Source: Solimonas fluminis
GTDB lineage: Bacteria > Pseudomonadota > Gammaproteobacteria > Nevskiales > Nevskiaceae
Direction of reading: 5' to 3'
Assembly: GCF_002930645.1 (NCBI RefSeq)
Contig: NZ_PSNW01000012.1
Span: 62,001-126,000 of the forward strand
DNA length: 64,000 bases
The position numbers were made by a program, and so were the translations under genes. Positions 26,659 through 34,250 of the stretch are shown piece after piece. A model generated the notes under the pieces. That model was given only the letters and a program-made list of their open reading frames with translations, was not told the DNA's origin and searched no databases. Numbering within the stretch: position 1 is the first letter of the stretch; each line of letters starts with the position of its first letter.

Positions 26659-27449
26659 CAGGGCGTGCCGGCGTCCAGGCCATAGCGGGCCTTGAGCTGG
26701 GCCAGCGCCAGCCGGGTCTGCTCGCGGCGGTGTTCCAGCAGATAGTCACGCTGGGCGCGCTCGCGCACGGCCTCGTAGTCCGGCCGCCCGCTGCGTCGCT
26801 CGTGGAGGCGCACGAAGTGCAGGCCGGTGGCCGAAGGCAGGGGACCCTGCCAGCTCTCCAGCGGCAGCTCGGCGAGCTGGGCCACGAAGGCCGATCCGAA
26901 CAGGCCCACGATCTGGCGCTGGCTCAAGGCCACCACCTGGGTGCCGCCCGGATGCGGATCGCTCAGCGCGGCCAGCCCGGGCGGCGGCTGCTGCAGGATG
27001 GCGGCCATCCGGGCGGCATCCGCCGCCAGATGCGCATCGCGCAGGCCGCGCGACAGGAAGACATGGTCGAAACTGAGGCGCTCCAGGCCGCCGTAGCGGC
27101 TGGCGTGGCGATCGATCCATTGGCGCAGCTCCGCCGGCGAGGGCTCTGCGACATCGACGCCGGTCTCCAGCATCAGTCGCATCTTCTGCACCAGGCGACG
27201 GCGCACGATCAGGTCGCCCTCGCCCAGCCCGCGCGCCAGCGCCTCGCGATACAGCACCTCGTCCTCCAGCCATTGCTCCGCGCTCTGTCCCTCTGCCGCC
27301 ACCTCGGGTGGCGACAGCGGCGCCTGCCGGAGACGCAGGGAATCCGCCGCGAACAGCACTGCGCCCAGGGCCAGGAACAGCAGCAGGGCATGGCGCTGCT
27401 GCAGGCGGCTGAGGGCATCGAGGAAGCGGGAGATCACGGCCGCGCGCAC
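26658..27449 (-). CDS. Parvulin-type peptidyl-prolyl isomerase, membrane-anchored
   Basis: 263 residues. A short cytoplasmic N-terminus, one membrane helix (HALLLFLALGAVLFAADSLRL), a coiled region, and a parvulin-like domain from about residue 125 (LSFDHVFLSRG ... LHFVRLHERRSG). It would face the periplasm. It begins with GTG at 27449, with no ribosome site, inside the end of the 30-codon leader frame, so translation is likely coupled. It is the first gene of an operon with HupE/UreJ and DUF3604, and may fold the secreted products of that operon. Confidence 0.82.
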   Translation of the reverse strand: MRAAVISRFLDALSRLQQRHALLLFLALGAVLFAADSLRLRQAPLSPPEVAAEGQSAEQWLEDEVLYREALARGLGEGDLIVRRRLVQKMRLMLETGVDVAEPSPAELRQWIDRHASRYGGLERLSFDHVFLSRGLRDAHLAADAARMAAILQQPPPGLAALSDPHPGGTQVVALSQRQIVGLFGSAFVAQLAELPLESWQGPLPSATGLHFVRLHERRSGRPDYEAVRERAQRDYLLEHRREQTRLALAQLKARYGLDAGTP

Positions 27450-27526
27450 TGTTCGACAACCGCAGCCGGGCGCGGCGCATCCGCCGCGCAGGGCATCGCC
27501 ACCAGGATCCTCAGGCTGTCGTTCAT
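27434..27526 (-). CDS. Possible 30-residue leader peptide
   Basis: A short frame with ATG and a strong GGGGAG ribosome site six bases upstream. It ends 15 bases inside the parvulin gene, whose GTG lacks a site of its own. The sequence is not conserved in any way I can judge. It lies directly behind the promoter at 27566-27595, so it is probably the first thing translated on that transcript. Confidence 0.45.
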   Translation of the reverse strand: MNDSLRILVAMPCAADAPRPAAVVEQCARP

Positions 27527-27565
27527 GCGCTCTCCCCGGCCGTGACGGAACACGGCCCGCGGCAC

Positions 27566-27595
27566 ATTAAAGGCGCTTTGTTTACACCATGTCAA
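27566..27595 (-). promoter_or_regulatory. Promoter with 15-bp operator (site C)
   Basis: Reading the minus strand: TTGACA (-35), 18-base spacer, TTTAAT (-10), a near-consensus sigma-70 promoter for the parvulin-HupE-DUF3604 operon. The -35 is part of TTGACATGGTGTAAA (27581-27595), the identical 15-mer found at 4072-4086, continuing with the same C. A repressor bound there would block the -35 region. Confidence 0.7.
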
Positions 27596-27754
27596 TATTG
27601 TGAGCCGCCACCCTGGACGGCACTGGTAAATCCACACCCCCTGCGGCGCGCCGGCGGCCCTGGCACGGCCGTTGCTCCTGCCACCCTGGATGGCGCCGCC
27701 GCAAGCCCCGCCGCGCCGGCGTGGTGCAACGCCGCCATCCGGGGGAATCCATAC

Positions 27755-29293
27755 ATGCCGATGCTGCCTTCCTCGCGTGCCCTGCTGGCCGCTCTGCTGC
27801 TGTCACCGGCCTGCGCGTTCGCGCATGGCGCCAAGGCCACGGGACCCGCCGCCGCGCTGGGCCTGGACGAGTCGACATTCTGGGATGGCGGAACCATTGC
27901 CTCCGGACGCGTCGGCAACGCCGCACTTTGCGACCGGCTCGGCCCATGCCCGAGCTGGAAGATCGTCATCGCTCCGGGCGGACGCCGCCTACGCGTGGGC
28001 CTGGACACGCCGGAGCGCAGCGATACCTTCGCGCTGGACCTGATCGACCCGCATGGCGCGGTCGCGGCCAGCGACAGCAACTCCAACCAGTTCAATTCCG
28101 AAGCCCTGGTGACAGATCCGGAACCCGGCGAATGGACCGTCCGCGTGCGTCCTGAAAGCGTCACCCAGGCTTCGTTCCGCCTGCGCGCCAAGCTGGAGTC
28201 GGTGTTGCCGGAAGACCTGTTGGCCCAGGGCGCGAAGCGCGCTCTGCTGCCCAACCTGCGCACGGTGCCACCCTACGAGTTCACCTTCATCGCGCCGGCC
28301 AATCCGCTCAATGGCGTCTACCCGCCTGACACCATCAATCCGCCGCTGGCCGTCGGCGACATCCATCCGATCTCCTGCACGGTGGACGAGGCCGCGCCGG
28401 TGGCGCTGGGCGGCGGCGGCGCCAGGCGATGCCTGCGCTTCACCTCCGGCCCGATGAACCTCGGGCCGGGCATCTACGACATGCGCTTCCGCCTGATCGA
28501 GGATTTCATCGCGGGCAACGCGCAGCTCAACCTGCAGGAGGCACTGTCGCGCATCGTGGTGGGCCCGATGCAGCAGGTGATCCACTACTCCGACGGCAGC
28601 ACCCAGGAGATCACGGCGGGCACCTACAGCTTCCACCCGATCCACGCGCATTTCCACGACGACTACGTGCTGTCCTTCGAACTGTTCGCCGTCAGCGATG
28701 CGGCGCGCGGCACGATGGCACGCGTCGGCGAGGGCACCAAGTCGGGCTTCTGCCCGGCCGACCAGTTGTTCGCCGACTGGACGCAGTTCAACCAGGGCTA
28801 TGAAGTGCCGGGCGGCGACACCGCGCTGGGCAGCTGCTTCTCGCCCAACGACGGCGTGATCGGCCTGTCGATCGGCTGGGGTGACGTCTACCGCTGGCAG
28901 CGCCCGGGCATGTACGTGGAGTTCGACGGCATGCCCAACGGCCGCTACGTGGTGCAGTCCCGCGTCGATGCCAACAACCACGTGCTCGAGGCGCACGACG
29001 ACGACAACCTGTCCTATGCCTACATCGAGGTGCAGGGCGACAACATCCAGTTGCTGGAGCGCGGCTGGGGCGAGAGCCCCTGGGACCCGGCCAAGACCGT
29101 CTTCGACGGGCCGGGTCCGGCCCAGCGGGCCGCTCCGGCCACCCGCCGTGGCGACAGCGTTCCCTCCGGCGGCAGCGGTGGCGGGGCTCCGTCGGAGTGG
29201 CTGCTGGCGCTGTTGACGCTGATCGCGCTGCTGCGTCTGGAGCCGCCCCGGTCGACCCTGGGGCAGCTCCGGCCCCATCCGCGCCGGCACTGA
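27755..29293 (+). CDS. Lysyl-oxidase-like copper protein with a GlyGly-CTERM-like tail
   Basis: 512 residues. Signal peptide of about 22 residues, a beta-sandwich region, then a lysyl-oxidase domain (about 230-440). The copper site is FHPIHAHFHDD (His near 294-301), comparable to WHxCHxHYH in animals. GTKSGFC supplies the Lys (329) and GDVYRWQRPG the Tyr (379) that form the LTQ cofactor; in human LOX these are GHKASFC and CYDTYGADI. NNHVLEAHDDDNLSYAYIEV matches the C-terminal strand pair. The tail has Ser-Gly-Gly repeats, a hydrophobic helix and an Arg-rich end, as in GlyGly-CTERM sorting. It would oxidise primary amines of peptides outside the cell; substrate unknown. Confidence 0.82.
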   Translation: MPMLPSSRALLAALLLSPACAFAHGAKATGPAAALGLDESTFWDGGTIASGRVGNAALCDRLGPCPSWKIVIAPGGRRLRVGLDTPERSDTFALDLIDPHGAVAASDSNSNQFNSEALVTDPEPGEWTVRVRPESVTQASFRLRAKLESVLPEDLLAQGAKRALLPNLRTVPPYEFTFIAPANPLNGVYPPDTINPPLAVGDIHPISCTVDEAAPVALGGGGARRCLRFTSGPMNLGPGIYDMRFRLIEDFIAGNAQLNLQEALSRIVVGPMQQVIHYSDGSTQEITAGTYSFHPIHAHFHDDYVLSFELFAVSDAARGTMARVGEGTKSGFCPADQLFADWTQFNQGYEVPGGDTALGSCFSPNDGVIGLSIGWGDVYRWQRPGMYVEFDGMPNGRYVVQSRVDANNHVLEAHDDDNLSYAYIEVQGDNIQLLERGWGESPWDPAKTVFDGPGPAQRAAPATRRGDSVPSGGSGGGAPSEWLLALLTLIALLRLEPPRSTLGQLRPHPRRH

Positions 29294-29322
29294 AAAAAAA
29301 TGGCCCCGCGGAGCGGGGCCAT
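29293..29322 (-). terminator. Strong intrinsic terminator
   Basis: On the minus strand a perfect 10-bp stem, ATGGCCCCGC with GCGGGGCCAT around a 3-base loop, is followed by eight T. It ends the gene at 29354 and lies against the stop of the lysyl-oxidase gene, which it may also serve as a stem. Confidence 0.85.
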
Positions 29323-29353
29323 GGAATGTCCCGGGTCGGGACAGGGGGAGGGA

Positions 29354-29794
29354 TCAGACCAGCAGCGGCGCGCAGGTAGCGGCGAGATTGCCGTAGGCGC
29401 GCGCCTCGATGGCGGCCGCGCTCGCGACCTCCTGCGGGCTGAGACGGTCCGCCGCGGCGCGATAGGACATGCTGACCTTGAGCTGGAACAGCTCGCGCTG
29501 GGCCTGTGCCGCGCGCCAGGGATGCGCGCCGGGCATCGCCGACTCGCACCGCTGCATCAGCGCGGCGATGCGTTCGAGTTCGGCCCCGGATGCCGTGGCC
29601 GGGGCGGGTGGAATGCCGGCGATGGCCGGGCGCGGCAGCACGATGGCAGTCGCCTGCTGCGGGCTGTAGGCGTAGTGACGCAGCGGCGCGGCCTGGCGGA
29701 GCTTCGGCGCGGACGGTGCGGCCTTGGCCGCCTGCGCCGCCGGGGTCGCGATCAGCGCCATCGCGAGCAGCATCGCCGTCATCGAGGTTTTCAT
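29354..29794 (-). CDS. Secreted hypothetical protein
   Basis: 146 residues. A signal peptide of about 22 residues (MKTSMTAMLLAMALIATPAAQA), then an Ala/Pro-rich linker and a helical C-terminal half (ELERIAALMQRC ... YGNLAATCAPLLV) with two cysteines that could form a disulfide. I do not recognise the family. It is a single-gene unit with its own strong terminator. Confidence 0.7.
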   Translation of the reverse strand: MKTSMTAMLLAMALIATPAAQAAKAAPSAPKLRQAAPLRHYAYSPQQATAIVLPRPAIAGIPPAPATASGAELERIAALMQRCESAMPGAHPWRAAQAQRELFQLKVSMSYRAAADRLSPQEVASAAAIEARAYGNLAATCAPLLV

Positions 29795-29985
29795 GTGCGC
29801 CCCTGAATGGATGACGGCATCTTCAAGTTTCTTGCTGCACTGCAACAGTGGCGAAAACCCCGTGCCCCCTGTGGATAATCCGATGCCTGCAAAGCCGGAA
29901 GCGGTGCTCAAGTAACTGATTCCATTACTCCCGTTGCGACCGGGAGGCGAGCCGGCCTAGGCTTGCCCCTTTCCGGGAGAACACC

Positions 29986-30375
29986 ATGCTGGGACTCTGG
30001 GGCGAGCACGCCCGCCTCTTTCTGCTGGTCATCGCCGCCACCACCACGCTGGTCTTCGCGCTGCCGATCTTCCTGGCCCCGTTGCACTGGGCGCGGCGCT
30101 TCGGCTGGCGCATCCCGGCCGATACGGACCTGGCGATCTACTTCGGCCGCTGCCTGGGCGCCTTCATCCTGATCGTGGAGTGCCTGATGCTGCGCGCGGG
30201 GCTCACCGGCGTCGGCCTGCAATTCACCTTCGAGGTGCTGGCGCTGGTGGGCGTGCTGATGGTGGCGGTGCACGTGCGCGGCGCGGTGCAGGGCATCCAG
30301 CCGATCAGTGAGACGCTGGAGATCGGCATGTACAGCGGCCTGCTGCTGCTCACCCTGCTGTTCTGGCCGCACTGA
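29986..30375 (+). CDS. Small four-helix membrane protein
   Basis: 129 residues with hydrophobic stretches at about 11-32, 55-70, 78-95 and 108-125, and few polar residues between. There are no recognisable motifs. A GGGAG site is six bases before the ATG. It precedes the diguanylate cyclase by 100 bases and could share its transcript. Confidence 0.75.
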   Translation: MLGLWGEHARLFLLVIAATTTLVFALPIFLAPLHWARRFGWRIPADTDLAIYFGRCLGAFILIVECLMLRAGLTGVGLQFTFEVLALVGVLMVAVHVRGAVQGIQPISETLEIGMYSGLLLLTLLFWPH

Positions 30376-30475
30376 ATCGCCGTAGCAGTTGCCTTGCGGG
30401 GTCGGCACCCCGGCCACGGCCTGCTAGGCTGCCGGGTACAACAAGGGTCGGAAGCCCGCCATCCAGAGCCGCCGC

Positions 30476-31717
30476 ATGTCCAGCGACCGCAGTGCACAGG
30501 AGGAAGTGCTGGCCCCGCGCAAGGCCATCGCGGCCCTGCGCGACCTGCCGGAGTACGACCTGACGCCGCAGGAGGCCCAGGACGTGGCGGACATCGTCGC
30601 CGCGCGGACGCGCCGCTTCCGCTTCCCGCCGCGCCTGGAAGAGGATTTCCAGGCCTTCAACCGCGCTTCCAGCCGCAACGCACGCATCATCCTGGCGGTC
30701 ATCACGCTGCTGTCCTTTGCCTCCGCGGCGCTGTGGGCACCGGCACTGCTCGGCTCGGCGCCGTCCAGCAGCGGCTTCGTGCTGGCGATGGAACTGCTGG
30801 TGGTGACGCCGCTGTTCGCGGTGGTGTTGTGGCTGCTGTGGAAGCGCGGCGAGCGCGACAGCACCGAGTGGCTGATGCTGGCCGCGTACTGCATCGAGAT
30901 GCTGGTGATCGAGACCATGCGGCACCACAGCGATGCCAGCGGCTTCCCGGTGGATCCGTCGGTGGGCGTGCTGGTGCCGATCGCGGTGATCCTGATGGCA
31001 CGCCCGCGCTTCAGCCGCACGCTGATGCTGCTGGGAGCCTTCGCCGGCATCACGCTCAGCCAGGCCTGGATCTGGCAGGAAGCGCCGAATCCGCATGCCG
31101 CCAGTTCCTGGATCATCAAGTGGCTGCTGCCGGCCCTGGTGGTGCTGGCCTCCGCCTCCAGCAAGCTGGCGCTGCGCCGCCAGTGGGCCGCCGCCCTGCT
31201 GCTGCGGGTGATGGCGCACCGCGACCCGCTCACCGGCCTGCCCAACCGGCGCGCGCTGGAAAAGCACTACGAGGCCATGAGCCGCGCGATGGCGCGCGGC
31301 AGCCGCAGTGGCCGCATGGTGCTGGCGGTGATCGACCTGGACCATTTCAAGAAGGTCAACGACCTCCATGGCCACGAGTACGGCGACGGCGTGCTGATCG
31401 AGATCGCGGTGGCGCTGTCCGGCTTCGCGCGCCGCCCGCTGGACATGGCCGCGCGCATGGGCGGCGAGGAATTCGCCCTGCTGCTGTACGACTGCGACGA
31501 GGCGGCGGGACGCGAGCGCCTGGCGGCGCTGCTGGAAACGGTGTCGGGGCTGCAGATCGAGAACCGCGGCGCGACGCTGGGCATCATCACCGTCAGCATC
31601 GGCGCGGCCGCGGTGCCGGCGGAGGCGCGGCTGTCGGAGGCCTACCGCGCCGCCGACGAGGCGCTGTACCGGGTCAAGGACGCGGGGCGCAACAGCTACG
31701 AGCTGGTCAGGCTCTAG
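30476..31717 (+). CDS. Membrane diguanylate cyclase (GGDEF)
   Basis: 413 residues. A soluble N-terminus of about 70 residues, five or six membrane helices (70-240), then a GGDEF domain. DPLTGLPNRR begins the domain, DLDHFKKVNDLHGHEYGD holds a metal-binding Asp, and the active site is GGEEF. RPLD five residues before GGEEF is a complete RxxD inhibitory site, so product inhibition by c-di-GMP is expected. There is no EAL domain. The membrane region is presumably the sensor; its signal is not known. The stop overlaps the convergent NlpC/P60 gene by four bases. Confidence 0.92.
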   Translation: MSSDRSAQEEVLAPRKAIAALRDLPEYDLTPQEAQDVADIVAARTRRFRFPPRLEEDFQAFNRASSRNARIILAVITLLSFASAALWAPALLGSAPSSSGFVLAMELLVVTPLFAVVLWLLWKRGERDSTEWLMLAAYCIEMLVIETMRHHSDASGFPVDPSVGVLVPIAVILMARPRFSRTLMLLGAFAGITLSQAWIWQEAPNPHAASSWIIKWLLPALVVLASASSKLALRRQWAAALLLRVMAHRDPLTGLPNRRALEKHYEAMSRAMARGSRSGRMVLAVIDLDHFKKVNDLHGHEYGDGVLIEIAVALSGFARRPLDMAARMGGEEFALLLYDCDEAAGRERLAALLETVSGLQIENRGATLGIITVSIGAAAVPAEARLSEAYRAADEALYRVKDAGRNSYELVRL

Positions 31718-32268
31718 ATCACCCGGCGCGCCGCCACCAGGCGGCGCTCCCAGCTCGGCGTCAGGCGCGTGACCACCACGCGGCCCTGGCCGGGCGAGGC
31801 ATGCAGGATGTAGCCGTCGTCCATGTAGACCGCCACGTGCAGGTTGCGCGGCTGCCAGCGGTAGAACAGCAGGTCGCCCTTGCGCAGGTCCGACAGTTCC
31901 ACCGGCTCGCCGTAGCCCACCTGCTGGCGCGTGGTGCGCGGCACGTCCAGGCCGATCACGCGGAAGATGCGCTGTACCAGCGAGGAGCAGTCCACCTTGC
32001 CGTCGTCGGTGGCGCCCAGCTGGTAGTCGGTGCCCAGCATCGACAGGGCGTCGCTGATCACCAGGTCGACCACGAATTCGCCGTCCAGCTGCGTGGACGC
32101 TTCCAGGGCCACCGGGGTCTGCACGCTGTCGTCGATCGCCTGGTCGGCCGGCGCGAGGGCGCCCAGCCGGGTGCTGAGATCGAGGGCCGAGGCCGGAGCG
32201 CTGCCCAGGGCGGCGCAAAGGGACAGCAGCAGGCTGGCGGCGCGGGGGCCGCGAGTCTTCAAGCGCAT
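31714..32268 (-). CDS. NlpC/P60 family cell-wall peptidase
   Basis: 184 residues with a signal peptide. The C40 peptidase domain has LGTDYQLGATDDGKVDCSSLVQ with the catalytic Cys, then LHVAVYMDDGYILHASPG with the catalytic and third His. It should cut peptide cross-links in murein in the periplasm. The ATG at 32268 gives a clean signal peptide. Bases 32269-32430, downstream of its start, contain only promoter-like AT-rich sequence and the terminator of the next gene. Confidence 0.9.
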   Translation of the reverse strand: MRLKTRGPRAASLLLSLCAALGSAPASALDLSTRLGALAPADQAIDDSVQTPVALEASTQLDGEFVVDLVISDALSMLGTDYQLGATDDGKVDCSSLVQRIFRVIGLDVPRTTRQQVGYGEPVELSDLRKGDLLFYRWQPRNLHVAVYMDDGYILHASPGQGRVVVTRLTPSWERRLVAARRVI

Positions 32269-32427
32269 GATCGGGGGCTCATGGGGGTGCCAATGGGAGC
32301 ACCGTAACGGCGAGGTTATCCAGCGTAAGTAGACAAAATGTACCGCTCCGCACGAGTGGTCGCGATGCGCCGCCGACCGGTCATGCCCGGGCGGAATGAA
32401 ACGGGGTGCCATGCCCCCCGATCATGG

Positions 32428-32452
32428 AAAAGGCGGGCCCGGGGGCCCGCCT
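32428..32452 (-). terminator. Intrinsic terminator
   Basis: AGGCGGGCCC and GGGCCCGCCT form a long GC stem, followed on the minus strand by TTTT. It ends the gene at 32475. Confidence 0.7.
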
Positions 32453-32474
32453 CGTGCAAGCTGCAGCACAGCGC

Positions 32475-32855
32475 TCAAGAGTTCGCCGGCACCTCGCGGC
32501 AGCGCTCGCGGTAGCTCACTTCCTGGTCCGGGAAGTTTTCCTTGGCCACCTTGTTGCCGACGTAGGCCCCGCCCAGGGCGCCGGCGACCGTGGCCGCGTC
32601 CTGGCCGCGGCCGCTGCCGAACTGGTGGCCGATGGCGCCGCCGGCGGCCGCGCCCAGCACGGTGCCGCCGACCGACTTGGCACCCCACTCCTTGCGTGTC
32701 ACCACGCGCTCGGTACGGCACTCGGTGCGCGTGGCCGCCACCTGGTCCTTGTCGGCGGCATCGCCTTGCTCGGAACGGGTGGCGAACACCATCGCCGACA
32801 TGCCGACCACCGCCGCGGCGACGCCGCCGACGATACCCGCAGTGAGATTGTTCAT
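32475..32855 (-). CDS. Glycine-zipper 2TM domain protein
   Basis: 126 residues. A hydrophobic N-terminus (GIVGGVAAAVVGMSAMVFA) and, in the second half, GGTVLGAAAGGAIGHQFGSGRGQDAATVAGALGGAYVGN, the glycine-zipper pair of the 17-kDa surface antigen/SlyB family. These are outer-membrane or envelope proteins. Two Cys flank the zipper. No lipobox is present. Confidence 0.8.
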   Translation of the reverse strand: MNNLTAGIVGGVAAAVVGMSAMVFATRSEQGDAADKDQVAATRTECRTERVVTRKEWGAKSVGGTVLGAAAGGAIGHQFGSGRGQDAATVAGALGGAYVGNKVAKENFPDQEVSYRERCREVPANS

Positions 32856-32965
32856 GACGTCCTGTCCTCTTCGCGTTGAGCGCGATCAGCGCCCGGTGAG
32901 GCCAACCTAGCGCGGCGCGCTGAACCGCTCCTGAGCGGGCCGCTCAGTCGCCGTTCAGCGTTACC

Positions 32966-33256
32966 ATGATGGGCATGGCCGACTCCGCGACCTCCTGCTG
33001 GTACGTCTACATGCTCGAATGCGCGGGCGACCGTCTCTATACGGGCATCACGCCGGACGTGGAGCAGCGCTTCGGCAAGCACTGCAGCGGCCGCGGTGCC
33101 GCCTTTACCCGCATCAATCCGCCGCGCCGCATCCTGGCCGCCGCGGCCTGCGACAGCCGCAGCGCCGCCCTCAAGGCGGAGAGCGCCCTGAAGAAGCTGA
33201 AGCGGCCGGCCAAGCTGGATTGGGCGCGGCGGCATGCCTGGATGGCGGCGGGCTGA
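32966..33256 (+). CDS. GIY-YIG nuclease domain protein (UPF0213-like)
   Basis: 96 residues. WYVYMLECAGDRLYTGITPDVEQRFGKH is the GIY-YIG core (YVY and YTG), with Arg and His in place, and it continues with GAAFTRINPPRRIL and SALKAESALKKLKR as in the YhbQ/UPF0213 group. These small nucleases have no firm function. The start among three near ATGs (32966, 32969 out of frame, 32975) is uncertain; none has a clear ribosome site. Confidence 0.85.
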   Translation: MMGMADSATSCWYVYMLECAGDRLYTGITPDVEQRFGKHCSGRGAAFTRINPPRRILAAAACDSRSAALKAESALKKLKRPAKLDWARRHAWMAAG

Positions 33257-33347
33257 AACTTATTCACAGCCCCGGGGATGTCCTCGCGGCTGTGCGCGGG
33301 CCGGCCCCGGCCTCATTCTTCCGGGACACCACGCAAGGAGCGCCGCC

Positions 33348-33728
33348 GTGAAGCTGACCCCGGAAGAAACGCAGAACACCCTGCTGCAACTGCTCTTCGA
33401 ACGCGGCCCCGTCGGCGCACGCAACATCTCGCTGAACCTGGTGGCGGAAGTCTGGGCGGAGACCACGCTGCGCCGCGGCGACCTGCTCGACGCCATCGTG
33501 CGCCTGTCGGCCATTGGCCACCTGAGCATCGCGGACCATGACGGCGATACGCGGCTGTCGCTCACCGTGCCCGGCGTCATCGCGGCGCGCGCGGCGCGTG
33601 CTCCCGGCGACCTGGCTTGGGGCGAGCATCTGCACAAGACGCTGCTGCCGGGCCAGCGGCAGCGCCAGGTCCCTGCGTCCGAGGGCGGGCGCGGCCGCCG
33701 CGGCTACGAGACCGGCCGGGCGCGATAG
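33348..33728 (+). CDS. Hypothetical winged-helix-like protein, tandem copy 1
   Basis: 126 residues. It starts with GTG, with AAGGAG eight bases before. The middle segment TTLRRGDLLDAIVRLSAIGHLSI is shared almost unchanged with the next gene, and a charged Gly/Arg tail follows. Helix-turn-helix-wing spacing suggests a small DNA-binding or adaptor fold, but I know no family for it. The upstream regions of the two copies also share a CACAGCCCC-GG stretch, so the duplication included the promoter. Confidence 0.75.
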   Translation: MKLTPEETQNTLLQLLFERGPVGARNISLNLVAEVWAETTLRRGDLLDAIVRLSAIGHLSIADHDGDTRLSLTVPGVIAARAARAPGDLAWGEHLHKTLLPGQRQRQVPASEGGRGRRGYETGRAR

Positions 33729-33845
33729 GCGGCGCTTCGCGTCACCCGGCTGGAACAGGGTTAGCCACAGCCCCCGGTAGATCTTGTCTGCTGGACGCCG
33801 TACCGGCGCCGCCGCAGTCTCGGAAAACCGCTCCAGGAGCCCGCC

Positions 33846-34250
33846 ATGAGCCCCGCCGTCACCGACCTGCAGAACACGCTGCTGCACCTGTTCCACGCCC
33901 GTGGCCTGACGGCCGGACGCCGGCTTCCGCTGCTGCAGGTGGAGCAGCTCTGGAGCATCACCACGCTGCGCCGCGGCGACCTGCTCGATGCCATCGTGCG
34001 CCTGTCCGCCACCGGGCAGCTGGGCATCGACGACCAGGACGGCGATACCCTGCTGTCGCTGACTCCGGCCGGCGAATCCGGCGCCCGCTCGCTCAGCGGG
34101 CCGGAAGGCATGCCCTGGGGCCAGTACCTGCACGGCGTGCTGCTGCCGCGCATCCGCCAGCGGCAGTTGCCCGCCGCACCCGGCGGCAACGGCCGGCGCA
34201 GCTACGAAAGCCGGGCCATGCACCAGAACGCACCGCGCTACCTCAACTAG
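33846..34250 (+). CDS. Hypothetical winged-helix-like protein, tandem copy 2
   Basis: 134 residues, a diverged duplicate of the gene before it: the conserved block TTLRRGDLLDAIVRLSATGQLGI and DGDT-x-LSLT. N- and C-terminal thirds differ. The ATG has AGGAG seven bases upstream. The function is unknown. Its last four bases overlap the convergent DNA glycosylase gene. Confidence 0.75.
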   Translation: MSPAVTDLQNTLLHLFHARGLTAGRRLPLLQVEQLWSITTLRRGDLLDAIVRLSATGQLGIDDQDGDTLLSLTPAGESGARSLSGPEGMPWGQYLHGVLLPRIRQRQLPAAPGGNGRRSYESRAMHQNAPRYLN

